In this document: positions 44,561 through 56,824 of the stretch, piece by piece
How the letters are laid out: each line of letters starts with the position of its first letter
How positions within the stretch are numbered: position 1 is the first letter of the stretch
Position numbers and translations under genes: made by a program
NCBI RefSeq assembly: GCF_002127325.2
Contig: NC_035438.2
Location: 86,840,393 to 86,904,392, forward strand
DNA: 64,000 nucleotides
DNA from: Helianthus annuus
Taxonomy: Eukaryota > Streptophyta > Magnoliopsida > Asterales > Asteraceae
Direction of reading: 5' to 3'
Notes under the pieces: generated by a model
Seen by the model: only the letters and a program-made list of their open reading frames with translations
What the model was told of the DNA's origin: nothing
Database searches by the model: none

Positions 44561-46687
44561 CCAAGTGTGAATTTTGGCTAAAAGAGGTTCAATTCCTTGG
44601 TCACGTTGACCCTGCAAAGATTGAAGCTGTGAAGACTTGGATTGCTCCTAAGTCTCCGTCTGAAATCCATTCGTTTCTTGGTCTAGCTGGTTACTATCGT
44701 CGTTTCATTTCAAACTTCTCGAAAATCGCCGTTCCTCTCACTTCCTTCACTCAAAAAGATAAACCTTTTGTTTGGGGTCCCGAACAAGAGGAGTCTTTCC
44801 AAACGCTCAAGGACATGCTTGCAATGCTCATATCCTTGCTCTTCCCGATGGTAACGATGACTTCGACATGTATTGCGATGCGTCAAACCAAGGTCTTGGT
44901 TGCGTTCTTATGCAACGGGATAAGGTTATCGCTTACGCGTCGAGGCAACTCAAAATACATGAGAAAAACTACACTACGCACGATCTTGAACCTGGTGTAG
45001 TTGTTTTTGCATTGAAGATATGGCGACACTACCTTTATGGTACCAAGTGTGTGGTCTTCACCGACCATAAGAGCCTTCAGCGCATCTTTAATCAAAAGGA
45101 ACTGAACATACGTCAGCGTCGCTGGGTAGAGTTGTTAAACGACTACGACTACGAAATTCACTACCATCCAGATAAAGCGAATGTCGTGGCTGACGCACTT
45201 TGTCGTAAAACTTATATCAAGAGTGTTCGTTGCTTCTAACTCGTCGACGATCTTTGAAACCACATTCGCGAAGCTCAATACTCGTTTGTTAACGAGGGTA
45301 ACCTCTATAACGAGATGCAATGTGGTGTAGAAGAAAGTCTTGTAACCAAATCCGATGGTATTCTATACTATCTCAATCATGTTTGGGTTCCTACTCGTGA
45401 TAACCTTCGAGAACTTTTGATGAAAGGGGCACACAAATCAAGGTATCATGTTCACCCTGGTGCTGATAAGATGTATCACGACATGCGTACGTCTTATTGG
45501 TGGCCTGGAACGAAGAAAGATATCTCCACCTTTGTTTCTAAGTGTCTCACCTGTTCCAAGGTTAAAGTTGAACATCAACGTCCCTCTAGCTTGCTCGAAC
45601 AACCAAAAATTCTTGTCTGGAAATGGGAGAGTATTGCAAGGACTTTATTACTAAGCTTCCTTGTAATTCTTCAGGTCATGACAGTATTTGGGTAATCATC
45701 GACCGATTGACCAAATCCGCTCACTTTCTCCCCATTCGTGAAGATTACAAAGTCAAGAAATTGGCTCGCATCTACGCGGATGAAGTCATTTGTTGTCATG
45801 GTATCCCCATTGACATCATCTTGGACTGCGATGGTCGTTTTATTTCTCGTCTTTGGCAAACATTTCAATCCGCCCTTGGTACTCATCTCAATCTTAGTAC
45901 CGCTTTTCATCCTCAATCCGACGGTCAAACTGAACGTACTATCCAAACTCTAGATGATATGCTTCGTTCTTGTGTAATCGATTTTGGTGGCAACTGGGAT
46001 ACGCACTTGCCTTTGATCGAATTCTCGTACAACAACAGTTACCATGCGAGTATTCAAATGACACCGTTCGAGGCATTGTATGATCGTAAGTGTCGTTCGC
46101 CTATTTGTTGGCACGGGATCGGAGAAGCTCAAATCACCGGCCACGAGCTTATACAAGAGACGACGGACAAGATTTTATAGATTCGAGACAACTTTCTTAA
46201 AACCAGGAGCCGACAAAAGAGTTACGCTGACAAGCTTCGCAAACCCTTGGAATTCAACGTTGGTGACTTTGTACTCCTCAAAGTATTCCCTTGGAAGGGT
46301 GTAGTTCGATTTGGTAAGAAAGGAAAACTTGCTCCTCACTACGTAGGTCCTTTCAAGATTCTCAAAAGGATTAGCAAGGTAGCTTATCGATTGGACCTAC
46401 CTCAAGAACTCAACAATGTTCATCCTACCTTTCATATCTCAAACCTGAAGAAATGTCTAGCTGAAGAAGGACGTCAAATTCCACTCGAAGATCTTCAAAT
46501 CAACGAGACCTTGCACTTCGTGGAGAAACCTGTCGAGATCATGGATCGAGGTGTCAAGCAATTAAGGTGCAGTCGAATTCATATTGTTAAGGTACGATGA
46601 GAAGGAAAACGTGGCGCTGAGTTTACTTGGGAACTCAAAAGTGAGATGAAGACTAAGTATCCGCATCTATTTGTCGCATCTTCCTAA
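44561..46687 (+). pseudogene. Chromovirus pol 3' half: RT end, RNase H, integrase
   Basis: It begins in the RT thumb ('[14 protein letters not shown]'), passes '[20 protein letters not shown]', then RNase H ('[15 protein letters not shown]', '[12 protein letters not shown]', 'FTDHKSLQ', 'ANVVADAL'). Integrase follows with an HHCC finger ([10 protein letters not shown] ... [12 protein letters not shown]), catalytic Asp (KDFITKLP), Asp (IILDCDGRF) and Glu (DGQTERTI), the '[20 protein letters not shown]' part and a chromovirus C-terminus ending 'KTKYPHLFVASS'. Breaks: a short deletion after FLGHV, a frameshift near 44820, stops near 45236 and 45255, a frameshift near 45630, and stops at 46178-46180 and near 46600. 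The RNase H and integrase catalytic residues that can be read are mostly present. Confidence 0.88.
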
Positions 46688-46720
46688 ATTTCGGGACGAA
46701 ATCTCCTAAAGGAGGGGAGA
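46686..46720 (+). promoter_or_regulatory. PPT-adjacent inverted repeat and polypurine tract of the plus-strand chromovirus
   Basis: AAATTTCG-GGA-CGAAATCT (46686-46704, one mismatch), then PPT aaaggaggggaga (46708-46720), immediately before the LTR at 46722. Confidence 0.8.
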
Positions 46721-46721
46721 C

Positions 46722-47655
46722 AGTAACGCCTCACTTTTGTAACTTTCCTTATTTAGAAAGTTTGTTTCGTACTTCTATTTTTGGAAACTTTAACCTCTTT
46801 TAATCATATTTCGTTTCGAATCATTGTAATTCGAGGCTTTGATTGTAATAGAACTGATCATTTTATAAGAATTATAAATTAATTATTCATACATGTTTGT
46901 CATTCGATTTATTCACATACTTGATACATGTTCATCATTCTCGTAAACACATACGTATTTCACCTACAACCTATCGTAAATACATGTTTTTATACTCATT
47001 ATACATATAAATACTTGGTTACACACTCACAATACTTGAGTTATGCCTTAATACTTAATTCATACTTAATTACATGTTCTTTATGCAAGTTATACCATAA
47101 AACATCAAACATATCAAACTATAGGGACTAAAGTTGTCAAACAATGAAAGAGTACACGGGCAGAGGCGTCGCGCTATGCGGACCCCCCTTTAACCTACGC
47201 GCAACATCTAGGTCCTCAATCCGCAGAAACTTGTTTCTGGTCACGAGATTGGCCAACTTTCAACCATATATCTCACCCAATCACTTCTAATCTTCTTAAA
47301 CACCCAAACCTAATCAGCCACAATATTCAATCTTTCTAACACTCTTTTTCACTTTCCAAACTCATCTAAACACTCAAAACACTCTCATAATCTCTGAAAT
47401 TGCAAGTATAAGGCAAAAACCTTCAAGTGCAAAAGTGAGTCTAAACTCACTTTTCATCCACTTTCTTCACCATTTCTTCTTCCACAAAGCTTGGAACACC
47501 TCTAGGAATGAATGTTTCCACAGGCTTACCATGGTAAACAAAGGTGGAACAACACCATTTTGAGATCCAAACTTTCTATTGTGGAAGAAACTTTGGTTAA
47601 CCTTCTATAAACTCAACTTTTCTACTTGAATCTCATACCTAACAACTTCCTAAAC
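46722..47655 (+). repeat. LTR of plus-strand chromovirus, first part
   Basis: It begins agtaacgcctcac; the related LARD-like LTR begins tgtaacgcccgac, so the first base of TG is changed. Similarity to 17235-18000 is visible in blocks ('tttctatttttggaaac'). It is interrupted at 47656 by the second LARD-like element. Confidence 0.85.
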
Positions 47656-49104
47656 TGTCACGTCTCCCGACCCCATCCTGGACGGAATTGGGAGCCGCGA
47701 GCAGTCCAGTGGTACCGGTGAGTTATTTTGAAAAATATTGCAGCGGAAATTTTATCAGGACCGTGAGTTAGGAAAAATATCAGAGTTTAGAAACACCGGA
47801 TTTTATTTAAATAGATGGAATAAATTCCATTGTTACAAAGGTAGCTTTTAATAAAAACAATATTTCTTAATTTGATTTAATTAATAAAATAAGCCACTTC
47901 TTGAAGTCTTTTAGTGCCGGATCCAATCCTTACTCCAATCTACTGTAATTACCTGAAACGCGTTTTAAAAAGGTTTTGTCAGCGGGAAATACTAAGTGAA
48001 TCATTCAGTTTACTAAAACGACTCGTTTGTTATAATTTACAGTATTAAGAGTTTTTACATATGTTTCTGATATCTACCAACTACCCACAGTATTTGTCAC
48101 TCGACCGGATCTGTGACTGTGGTCATATCACCATTGGCTGCCACAATGAATGACGTATATCACTTATTTATAGGTTCGCCCACCTAATGTGATTAAAACA
48201 GTAGTAATGTGCACAATACCCCACATACTGGCTGTAATTTGGTGATTACATAAACTTAATCACTGTAATTTATAATTCTGAAAATAATTTGGAGTATTGC
48301 AAAACAGTTGATAAAAAGAGAATGACTCACATTATAAACATGCAGATTCATACGGCCAAAGTTTAGTCTACAGATAAGCCTTGATATATTGCAGATTTAT
48401 ACAGGCAGAGCTTAGCCTATTGATTTAGCCTTGTATCCTAGTGCACACGAACTAGGTAGGTAACTTAATACAACAATTACGATAACTCACGAGATCAAAT
48501 TCTCACAACGAACGACAAAGTGCGATACTTAAACATCCATCGATTTAACGACGAACGACAACGTATAACCCTAATGTGGGTGGCACTTAAACATCCATTG
48601 GATATATTGATCGGTCGGAAAATGAATCGTAATAGCGATCGAGTTAATACCCTGTATCGTAGCAGCACCCTGCTATACTAATTAGTGATTCGCGTGTGTG
48701 TAGTGGGGAGTATTTTCGGTAGTTAAACATATAGTTTAACAGAATGGAATACGTATTTGTGTAAAACCCAAATCAAACCTTAACGGTAGTCACGAGATTC
48801 GAACCTTAACGAATTTCACAAAGTATAGTCTTATTCAGACAGTACTTTGGTATCCATTTAATGAACTCACAAAGTATAGTACTTTGGATTCCGTTTAATG
48901 AAATTCACAAAGCACAGCACTTCGGCATTCGTTAGATGGTTCCTGAATCGATCGGACAGAACATCGCTTTGGTGATTATTGGTTAGAACACCAACGTATA
49001 GAGAAAAGAAGAAAGAAATGAGCAACGAAGAATGAAATCCTAAGTTCCTATTTATAGCAAGCAAGCAAGCACCTCAACAATTTCTTCTGATCAATGTGGG
49101 GATT

Positions 49105-49196
49105 TCAATTGACATGCCTACCTACCTGCTTGACATGCCTACCTACCTGCTTGACATGCCTACCTACCTGCTTGACATGCCTACCTACCTGCTTGA
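49105..49196. repeat. 21 bp minisatellite in LTR, four copies
   Basis: The unit tgacatgcctacctacctgct is present four times here and three times in the other LTR (about 54694-54760), directly showing slippage or unequal exchange since insertion. It lies upstream (minus strand) of the LTR TATA. Confidence 0.95.
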
Positions 49197-49275
49197 CTCA
49201 CTTGGGTGTCTTAATTAGGGTTTCCTTATTGGATAATTATTATACTAAATATTAATTTTAGTGAGAGTTGTTACA

Positions 49276-50683
49276 TCCTCCCCACCTTAATAAAAAATCT
49301 CGTCCTCGAGATTTGGACTATGATATTTTCTTTAGGTTTCTTCTTTTAATTAAGAAAAATAATGTATCGTGGAATGGAATCAAAAGATATTTTGAGGGGT
49401 ATGAAAATTTAAAAATAAAAATGATTTATAGAAACAATTGGATTCAATATTCGAAATGAACTTACTTTGATCAATTGAGGGAGATTCCGAATTGATAAAT
49501 ATCTATTTGTGAATGGGAGTATGGAAAATGATTTGTTAATGATTATCCGAAAATCAACATCGTTTACTTAAATGGTACTGGACAATAGAATTTAGTGTAT
49601 CGTAATCTGAGTACATAATTGTACCAAGAATATGACAAATCAAACGAATGGCGTATGAATAGGGTTTATTATTAGCACAGGCTACAAATGTATATGGATA
49701 CTGCAAGGTATTGTTATGATAAATTTACCGTTTTCGAAATTAACTGAGAGTTTCAAGGAAGCGAATCTAGATATTTCAAAAGATGAGACATTCCGATGAA
49801 ATGATATAGTTTCCAAGGTGATTATGTTTAAGCCAAAAGATATATGATCTATAGATTTTTAGAATGAATGTGAAGAACTTTTTGGAATTAGTAAAATTCT
49901 TTGTCAGAAGAAAACTTACCTTGATTGGTACCTAAGGAAGACTTAAGATTGATCGGTTCAAAATGAAATCATGAAAATGTTTTGTCAAATATTGAATTAT
50001 GATATGAGAAAATCAATGTGCTGAGATGGGTGATTTGTAAGAATATATGAAAAGACAAGAAAGTTAGTATATTTTTGTCTTAATACATAATTGTATTCAG
50101 ATGATTTTAATCAAAATGTTTGATTAAAGATAGGTGATATTTTGATTTACTAAATACCTTTTCCTTTTATGTTATCATAAAGTAGAATAATAAATAAATA
50201 TAGATAGGTTTAAAATATCAAACCCGAGGTAAATTTTGACAAAATAATGATATATATTTTTTATAAATAGGTTTACCCAATATCGTAGAACTCATGATTA
50301 TCATTTTTAAAATCAAGTGTGTTTAATTATAAGATTTTATAATAGGGTATTTTAAATTATAAAAGTAAAATAATAAATGTTTATTTTAATATCAAGCATA
50401 CTTAAATATTGGCTTGCGTAAATAACATTTGATAAATATATATATTTATAAAAGAATATTTCTATTAATAGTTGTGAAATATTAATCAAGATGAACATTT
50501 ATTTATAATATGTCTTGTTCATGAATACTTAGACAATTATTTAGATAATTTTATTCGTCCATTTGATTGTTTTATGAAAATATGTCTTCTCTTTACAATA
50601 CAAAGTATACATATTTCTATATATAATATAAAATATTTTTATATATATATAATTGAAATTTACTAAATAAGTATGATGACTTA

Positions 50684-50719
<36 letters not shown>

Positions 50720-53240
50720 TAGTTATTATCATGGTTGGATATTGGTTAGTGTTGCCTTGTTTAAGCATAGGTGGCCAGTCCATGCCTAACTAAGGCTAGG
50801 CTATTCAATACATGCCCTTGATAATAACTCTAGTATCTAAAAATAATAATACTAATAATATTACTAATAATAAAACTAATATTAATTGCCAATAATAAAT
50901 GCATAAACTTAAATGAGAGTATACTTCAAACAAAATTTTATACGTAAAAATATAAATTCTTTACCTTAATGGTTTTAACAAAAATTTTAAATACAGGAAT
51001 ACTATATTGGAAGTTTCTATATATAATCAATTAAATTTATATAATGTTTTTCGATCAATGATGATAAGGTAAGAAATATCACGAAAGGCTCGATTTAGGT
51101 TGTAAGGACTAAGGAATTAGGACATGAAATGGTGGATCATTATCTTAGCACATAATTGTGTTAAGATTGCTTTTATAAAATAAATTAACAAAGCAGATTC
51201 AATATAGATAAATAAATAATTAAATCCTAGATTAGCGAAATCTTCAAATTTTGTGAAAATGTCATTACAAGGTGAACGTGATCAAAGAAATAATTCAGTG
51301 AAGTCGAAGGCCAAGAAAGCATGTTATAATTCAAGAGAATCGAAATGCTTGTTGGGATTATTCCGAATTCGAATACGATGGCTTAAAATATCATATGGGA
51401 CTTTGAATTGAATACGGATTGCGAGCAAGTTAACTGGGTTTGGATAAAAACGAGTTTTAATAAGGAAGTTCAGACATGATCACAACAGAAATCATGTATA
51501 CTCTTCAAAAGAAAATCGAGTTTTTCAAGAAATTCATTGATTCGATATTAAAGAGTCATCGCTTTGTAAAAACGCGGTTTACAATGAAAAGATCAAGTAT
51601 AGCAAAATGATATTTGAGCTTTTGATAAAACAACAAATTGGAATGATGCCCTCTTATGGTCTTCATAATTCAAATGAACCACATGCGTAACAAACAGTGC
51701 ATGTGTAGCGTGTGGATTTATCAAGAAATGAAATGAATCAATATTTGCTACTATGAAAGAAATCTTTATGGTATGATGATCATTAAAAGAAGTAGAAACA
51801 CGAAAGTCAACTTATTTATAGGCAGAAGTCAGAATTGCAACGAAAGAAATATAAGAACTTTATCTGAAATCTCGTGTGATAACCTTTGTTAAGTGACATT
51901 ACCAAGGAATGTCGAATGAAATGAAATGAAATAGGGGATTTGCAAAGGTAGATGACTTCTTTTGTAGTGCCAATAATTATGACTATAATTAGACTGTGCA
52001 CCGATGGTTGTGAAATATTGTTCCAACGTACCTCAGCGATATTGTGATCGTTTGTAAGATCATGTGGCAAAGTTCCGTTTTTTTTTATTAGGAGTTCTTT
52101 TACTGACGGAATTAGTATTGGTGTCATCGTGCCTAATTTATATTTTCCAAAGGTCTTGCCTTGGAAGTCATGTGTGATAAACTTCGACGTCCGTGGATAT
52201 ATATAATTTAAGTTTTATGTGTTTTCTTGTGCATTAGCACAACTTTAGATGTTTCTTACTTGCGTTAATAGTTTATGATAACGCATTGGTAATTCTTATA
52301 TTTTTGATGGTGTTCCAATTTATAGAGTTTCCATTGTTTATTTTGTCACACGAACTACGAGACAAATGATCAAACGAAATAATGTTTGATATCGGAAAAG
52401 AGATTCCTAATAAAGAAATCTAGACACATATGCTTGTGTTTTATTCCTAATCGACTTTTGGAATTCCTTATAGATATACATATCTATATAATTATATATT
52501 ACACATGCTGTAATATACATACCTTCTATAAGATCAATGTATTTAGCAGATTCATATTTCCAAAAACAAGTCAAATATCTGGTCATGATTTTATTTAGGG
52601 AAATCTTGTCACTGATTTGACATATTATTTACCCCGTCTTATCCGGTTCGCGCCGGAGAGGTAACTTCAGTATATCCTGACAAGCTGGAGAGTCTGCTAC
52701 TCTATACCCAGTTTTGCCGGAGAAAATTTTCTACTTCCCATAAATAGTATCTTTTCAAGATTTTTTTTAAAAGTGCCTCTTTTATTAGGACTTTTATCCA
52801 GAATCAAGGAAATTTGTATTTCCCTAACATATCTTATTCTCGACCAAATAATATCAATAAGCAAGAAGCAATTACGTGCTATTGCCTGCTAATCGTCATT
52901 TTTATGGAATACCAATATCCATTACATTGTACTTATATAAGTAATTTACCTTAAAGTTTATTTAAGGCAAAATTCTTAAGTTCAAGTCTAAATATCATCC
53001 GGAGTGCTATCAGATAATATTAAGCTTCTAATTTTCCATTTAAACTTAGGTATTATTATAACACCTAATTGCGTAAACAAGTAGCTTAGCTTATACTAAG
53101 GCATCTTTTCTTATGTTCAAGTCTAACTGCTATCGGATGTGCTACCATTTAACAGTAATCTCCTAACTCTTTTTATTTAAGCTTAAGTATTATTATCACA
53201 ACACTTATAGGCTTAAAGCAGTGGCTCTGATACCACCTTC
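49276..53240 (-). other. Non-coding interior of the second LARD-like element
   Basis: About 4 kb, very A/T-rich, with no gag or pol motif on either strand. It holds the PPT, the inverted repeat AAATCTCG-TCCT-CGAGATTT (49295-49314), an (AT)n tract near 50685-50715, and the PBS at the right end. Short frames at 51816-52127 and 52386-52598 show no domain. Confidence 0.8.
49295..49314. promoter_or_regulatory. PPT-adjacent inverted repeat of second LARD-like element
   Basis: AAATCTCG, loop TCCT, CGAGATTT: a perfect 8 bp inverted repeat about 7 bases inside the PPT, in an element without any reading frame. Confidence 0.75.
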
Positions 53241-54838
53241 TGTCACGTCCCCCGACCCCATCCTGGACGGAATCGGGAGCCGCGAGCACTCCAGTGGTAC
53301 CGGTGAGTTATTTTGAAAAATATTCCAGCGTAAATTTTATCAGGACCGTGAGTTAGGAAAAATATCAAAGTTTAGAAACATCGGATTTTATTTAAATAGA
53401 TGGAATAAATTCCATTGTTACAAAGGTAGCTTTTAATAAAAACAATATTTCTTAATTTGATTTAATTAATAAAATAAGCCACTTCTTGAAGTCTTTTAGT
53501 GCCGGATCCAATCCTTACTCCAATCTACTGTAATTACCTGAAACGCGTTTTAAAAAGGTTTTGTCAGCGGGAAATACTGAGTGAATCATTCAGTTTACTA
53601 AAACGACTCGTTTGTTATAATTTACAGTATTAAGAGTTTTTACATATGTTTCTGATATCTACCAACTACCCACAGTATTTGTCACTCGACCGGATCTGTG
53701 ACTGTGGTCATATCACCATTGGCTGCCCCAATGAATGACATATATCACTTATTTTTAGGTTCGCCCACCTAATGTGATTAAAACAGTAGTAATGTGCACA
53801 ATACCCCACATACTGGCTGTAATTTGGTGATTACATAAACTTAATCACTGTCATTTATAATTCTGAAAATAATTTGGAGTATTATAAAACAGTTGATAAA
53901 AAGAGAATGACTCACATTATAAACATGCAGATTCATACGGCCAAAGTTTAGTCTACAGATAAGCCTTGATATATTGCAGATTTATACAGGCAGAGCTTAG
54001 CCTATTGATTTAGCCTTGTATCCTAGTGCACACGAACTAGGTAGGTAACTTAATACAACAATTACGATAACTCACGAGATCAAATTCTCACAACGAACGA
54101 CAAAGTGCGATACTTAAACATCCATCGATTTAACGACGAACGACAAAGTATAACCCTAATGTGGGTGGCACTTAAACATCCATTGGATATATTGATCGGT
54201 CGGAAAATGAATCGTAATAGCGATCGAGTTAATACCATGTATCGTAGCAGCACCCTGCTATACTAATTAGTGATTCGCGTGTGTGTAGTGGGGAGTATTT
54301 TCGGTAGTTAAACATATAGTTTAACAGAATGGAATACGTATTTGTGTAAAACCCAAATCAAACCTTAACGGTAGTCACGATATTCGAAACTTAACGAATT
54401 TCACAAAGTATAGTCTTATTCAGACAGTACTTTGGTATCCATTTAATGAACTCACAAAGTATAGTACTTTGGATTCCGTTTAACGAAATTCACAAAGCAC
54501 AGCACTTCGGCATTCGTTAGATGGTTCCTGAATCGATCGGACAGAACATCGCTTTGGTGATTATTGGTTAGAACACCAACGTATAGAGAAAAGAAGAAAG
54601 AAATGAGCAACGAAGAATGAAATCCTAAGTTCCTATTTATAGCAAGCAAGCAAGCACCTCAACAATTTCTTCTGATCGATGTGGGATTTCAATTGACATG
54701 CCTACCTACCTGCTTGACATGCCTACCTACCTGCTTGACATGCCTACCTACCTGCTTGACTCACTTGGGTATCTTAATTAGGGTTTCCTTATTGGATAAT
54801 TATTATACTAAATATTAATTTTAGTGAGAGTTGTTACA
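53241..54838 (-). repeat. 5' LTR of the second LARD-like element
   Basis: 1598 bp, matching 47656-49275. The minus-strand TATA is plus-strand tatttata, 54634-54641. The frame at 54452-54649 also occurs at 48867-49064 in the other LTR and is not a gene. Confidence 0.93.
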
Positions 54839-54843
54839 TAAAC

Positions 54844-55342
54844 CCATCCATGGTTGTGGAACTTGTTAGAGTTTGATTCTTACAAGTTTAGAGGTACAAA
54901 CAACCTCTAAACTTTCTGTTTTTATTACGGTTTAAGACAACCCACAAGTGTTGAAGTCACATAAGTCTACCATAGCTCATATAGCAAGACTTATGTTTGA
55001 TGTAAGTGTGAACTTGGATGCTTTGGCTATCCTATCTTGTTCCACACCTCACTTGATATTTTATTTAATTAACTCAAGTAGCTTTCTAGTAACATAATCT
55101 CGTCTAGCCTCCAACACTTAAGTTAAATCTTTCCATGTTGTGGTGGTTCACCCGGGTTAGGTTTTACTTGGCTACTTGATAATGTATTAGTTAGTTATTT
55201 ATTTCTTGTCATTCATGACCCTTCGAATCATTCTTGTGATTATTTGTGTAGTGGTGAATCATACAATGAGGTTAATCTCCATGCTTGACTTACATGACAA
55301 TCTATGAAACTCATGATGGACTTACCTTAGGACTATTATTAG

Positions 55343-55415
<73 letters not shown>

Positions 55416-56467
55416 AATATATAAATTTGAACATTGCTGAGTTTATGATGATAACTGGGATATGGTTATTCGTCATAAACTTAGGCTACTTTATCTACGA
55501 ATCTAAGTCTCTTGTTATTGATTCTAATGGGCAAACTAGGACCCATGAAATCACATACAATTTCATATATAAAACGAGTACTTAGACTAGATAATACTTT
55601 CATGCATATATACTTTTCGTACTTTAAATTCCAATCCGAATCTTCAATTTAATTTTGTTACTTACATACCTTCGTTTACCCCATGTAGGGTGACCTCGGT
55701 GTTCCATCCTCCAACTCTCAACTCATCACGGGATTCAAAGGAAAAGCTTTGCAAAACCGTGAGTACACTCGAACACCCTTTTTACGTTTTACACATTTTG
55801 GGTGTAATATGTTTAACCTATTAAAATCACAATCACACTTATACTTTTTGCAAACACAAACAATCCATCATACATGCTTAAATACGTGAAAACTTGATTT
55901 GTATAGTTGGATGATTCTTTTGTGTAATTTATTTGTCACTAACTTCGTACGAGCCTCCCCTTAACATGTATAGCGCTAGAGGAGTAGCGCACCGCCCATA
56001 GTCTTGTGGTCATGTTAAGTTTATTTTATGCGGTAATCAAAGGGTTGACTTGTTAAATTGCATGCCATTATACAATTATCTAGTTTTAAACTATTTTTGC
56101 CATATGGATTCGTTTAAACCATTTTTCATACTTATGCTATATTAAACTTGTGTACTCGCCAATGCTTTGTATGTTGAACTATACTTTTAAACATGTTACA
56201 GGTTGATGATGATGATCATGATGAAATCTAGTAGGGACGAATTTAGAAACACATATCGAAATACTAGATTTAGTTCTTGTTATGTTATTGAACTTGTTCT
56301 ATTTTATCTTTTCCATGTCGTACTTTGATTTCCTTTGATGTAATTTGACAATTATTATCTATGAATGAAGTCCGTTCTGAATTAAATATTGTCACAATAG
56401 TTTATGAAGTCTCGAGCAATCTCGTTCGTCTCACTCTGATGTTTTCACCATCGGTTAGGGTGTGACA
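54844..56467 (+). repeat. LTR of plus-strand chromovirus, second part
   Basis: It resumes after the TSD with 'ccatccatggttg' and ends 'gttagggtgtgaca' at 56467. Blocks match the LARD-like LTR ('gtgagta-actcg', 'tatagcgct', 'tgtactcgcc-atgctt', 'gttttcaccatcggtt'). It contains the compound microsatellite at 55346-55412. Confidence 0.85.
55346..55412. repeat. Compound (AT)n(GT)n microsatellite
   Basis: About 19 AT units run directly into about 14 GT units, inside the chromovirus LTR. It is likely to be length-variable. Confidence 0.95.
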
Positions 56468-56824
56468 ATTTTATTCTATCATCTCTTCATGTTTCGTTGA
56501 TTCACTCATTCGTGTCTTTACGGTCTATATAAAGCACGTTAACTGCCTTGAAGGGGTTAGAAGGGTGGGTTGGGTAAAATTTTTGCCTCGTTCAGTTTAT
56601 AGATCCTACGAGGACTTGATTCAAGCTTATTAGGACTTCTTTTGAGGCAGATAGCATCAAATCGGGGGAAGTAAGAACGGCTTGAATCCCCTATAAATAA
56701 ACTACTATTAAAACTTTAAACTGGCCTTGCAGCACTGTATCCCTGCTGATTCAGACCAATATGGCCGAGGGTAGCGTTGCCTCCAAAAAAGGGACATACC
56801 ACATTTTGCATTAATAACTTACTT
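56468..56824. other. Intergenic sequence with first copy of an 80 bp repeat
   Basis: No gene is seen. An 80-base segment (about 56725-56803, 'ggccttgcagcactgta', 'caatatggccgagggtagcg', 'gggacataccac') recurs diverged at about 57441-57520. Position 56817-56824 is the hAT MITE target ACTTACTT. Confidence 0.7.

Larger units (their letters stand above)
28300..44565 (-). mobile_element. Gag-only LTR element (TR-GAG-like), 2.8 kb LTRs, TSD CCAAG
   Basis: The element is 28305-44560, with CCAAG at 28300-28304 and 44561-44565. On the minus strand: 5' LTR 41747-44560 (2814 bp), PBS 41721-41740, gag 41163-40075, non-coding 3' part with a tandem array, inverted repeat and PPT 38500-38535, and 3' LTR 37801-38499 plus 28305-30420 (2815 bp net after removing the copia insertion). 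Net length is about 8.9 kb. There is no protease, RT, RNase H or integrase. The gag type is that of Tekay-like chromoviruses, so movement would need enzymes in trans. Confidence 0.9.
47651..54843 (-). mobile_element. Second non-coding LTR element (LARD-like), TSD TAAAC
   Basis: The element is 47656-54838 (7183 bp), flanked by TAAAC (47651-47655, 54839-54843). LTRs are 47656-49275 (1620 bp) and 53241-54838 (1598 bp), tgtcacgtc ... gagttgttaca, with about 20 substitutions by eye. The 22 bp length difference is one 21 bp minisatellite unit plus one base. On the minus strand the right LTR is 5': a PBS (TGGTATCAGAGCCACTG) lies at 53235-53219, and the PPT aaggtggggagga at 49288-49276 abuts the left LTR. 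No gag or pol is seen. PPT, inverted repeat and LTR end resemble those of the minus-strand chromovirus at 1308-27173. Confidence 0.92.
28246..56467 (+). mobile_element. Truncated plus-strand chromovirus with nested insertions
   Basis: What remains is an RT scrap (28246-28304), the pol 3' half (44561-46687), inverted repeat and PPT (46686-46720), and a single LTR (46722-47655 plus 54844-56467, about 2.56 kb net). The 5' LTR, gag and protease are lost at the junction with copia sequence near 28245. It was hit by the gag-only element (28305-44560) and by the second LARD-like element (47656-54838). LTR ends and PPT match the LARD-like element at 11212-19697. Confidence 0.8.

Noticed and set aside
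49105..49196. CRISPR-like short repeats
   Set aside because: Head-to-tail minisatellite with no spacers, in plant DNA. The same applies to the 105 bp array at 38603-39020.
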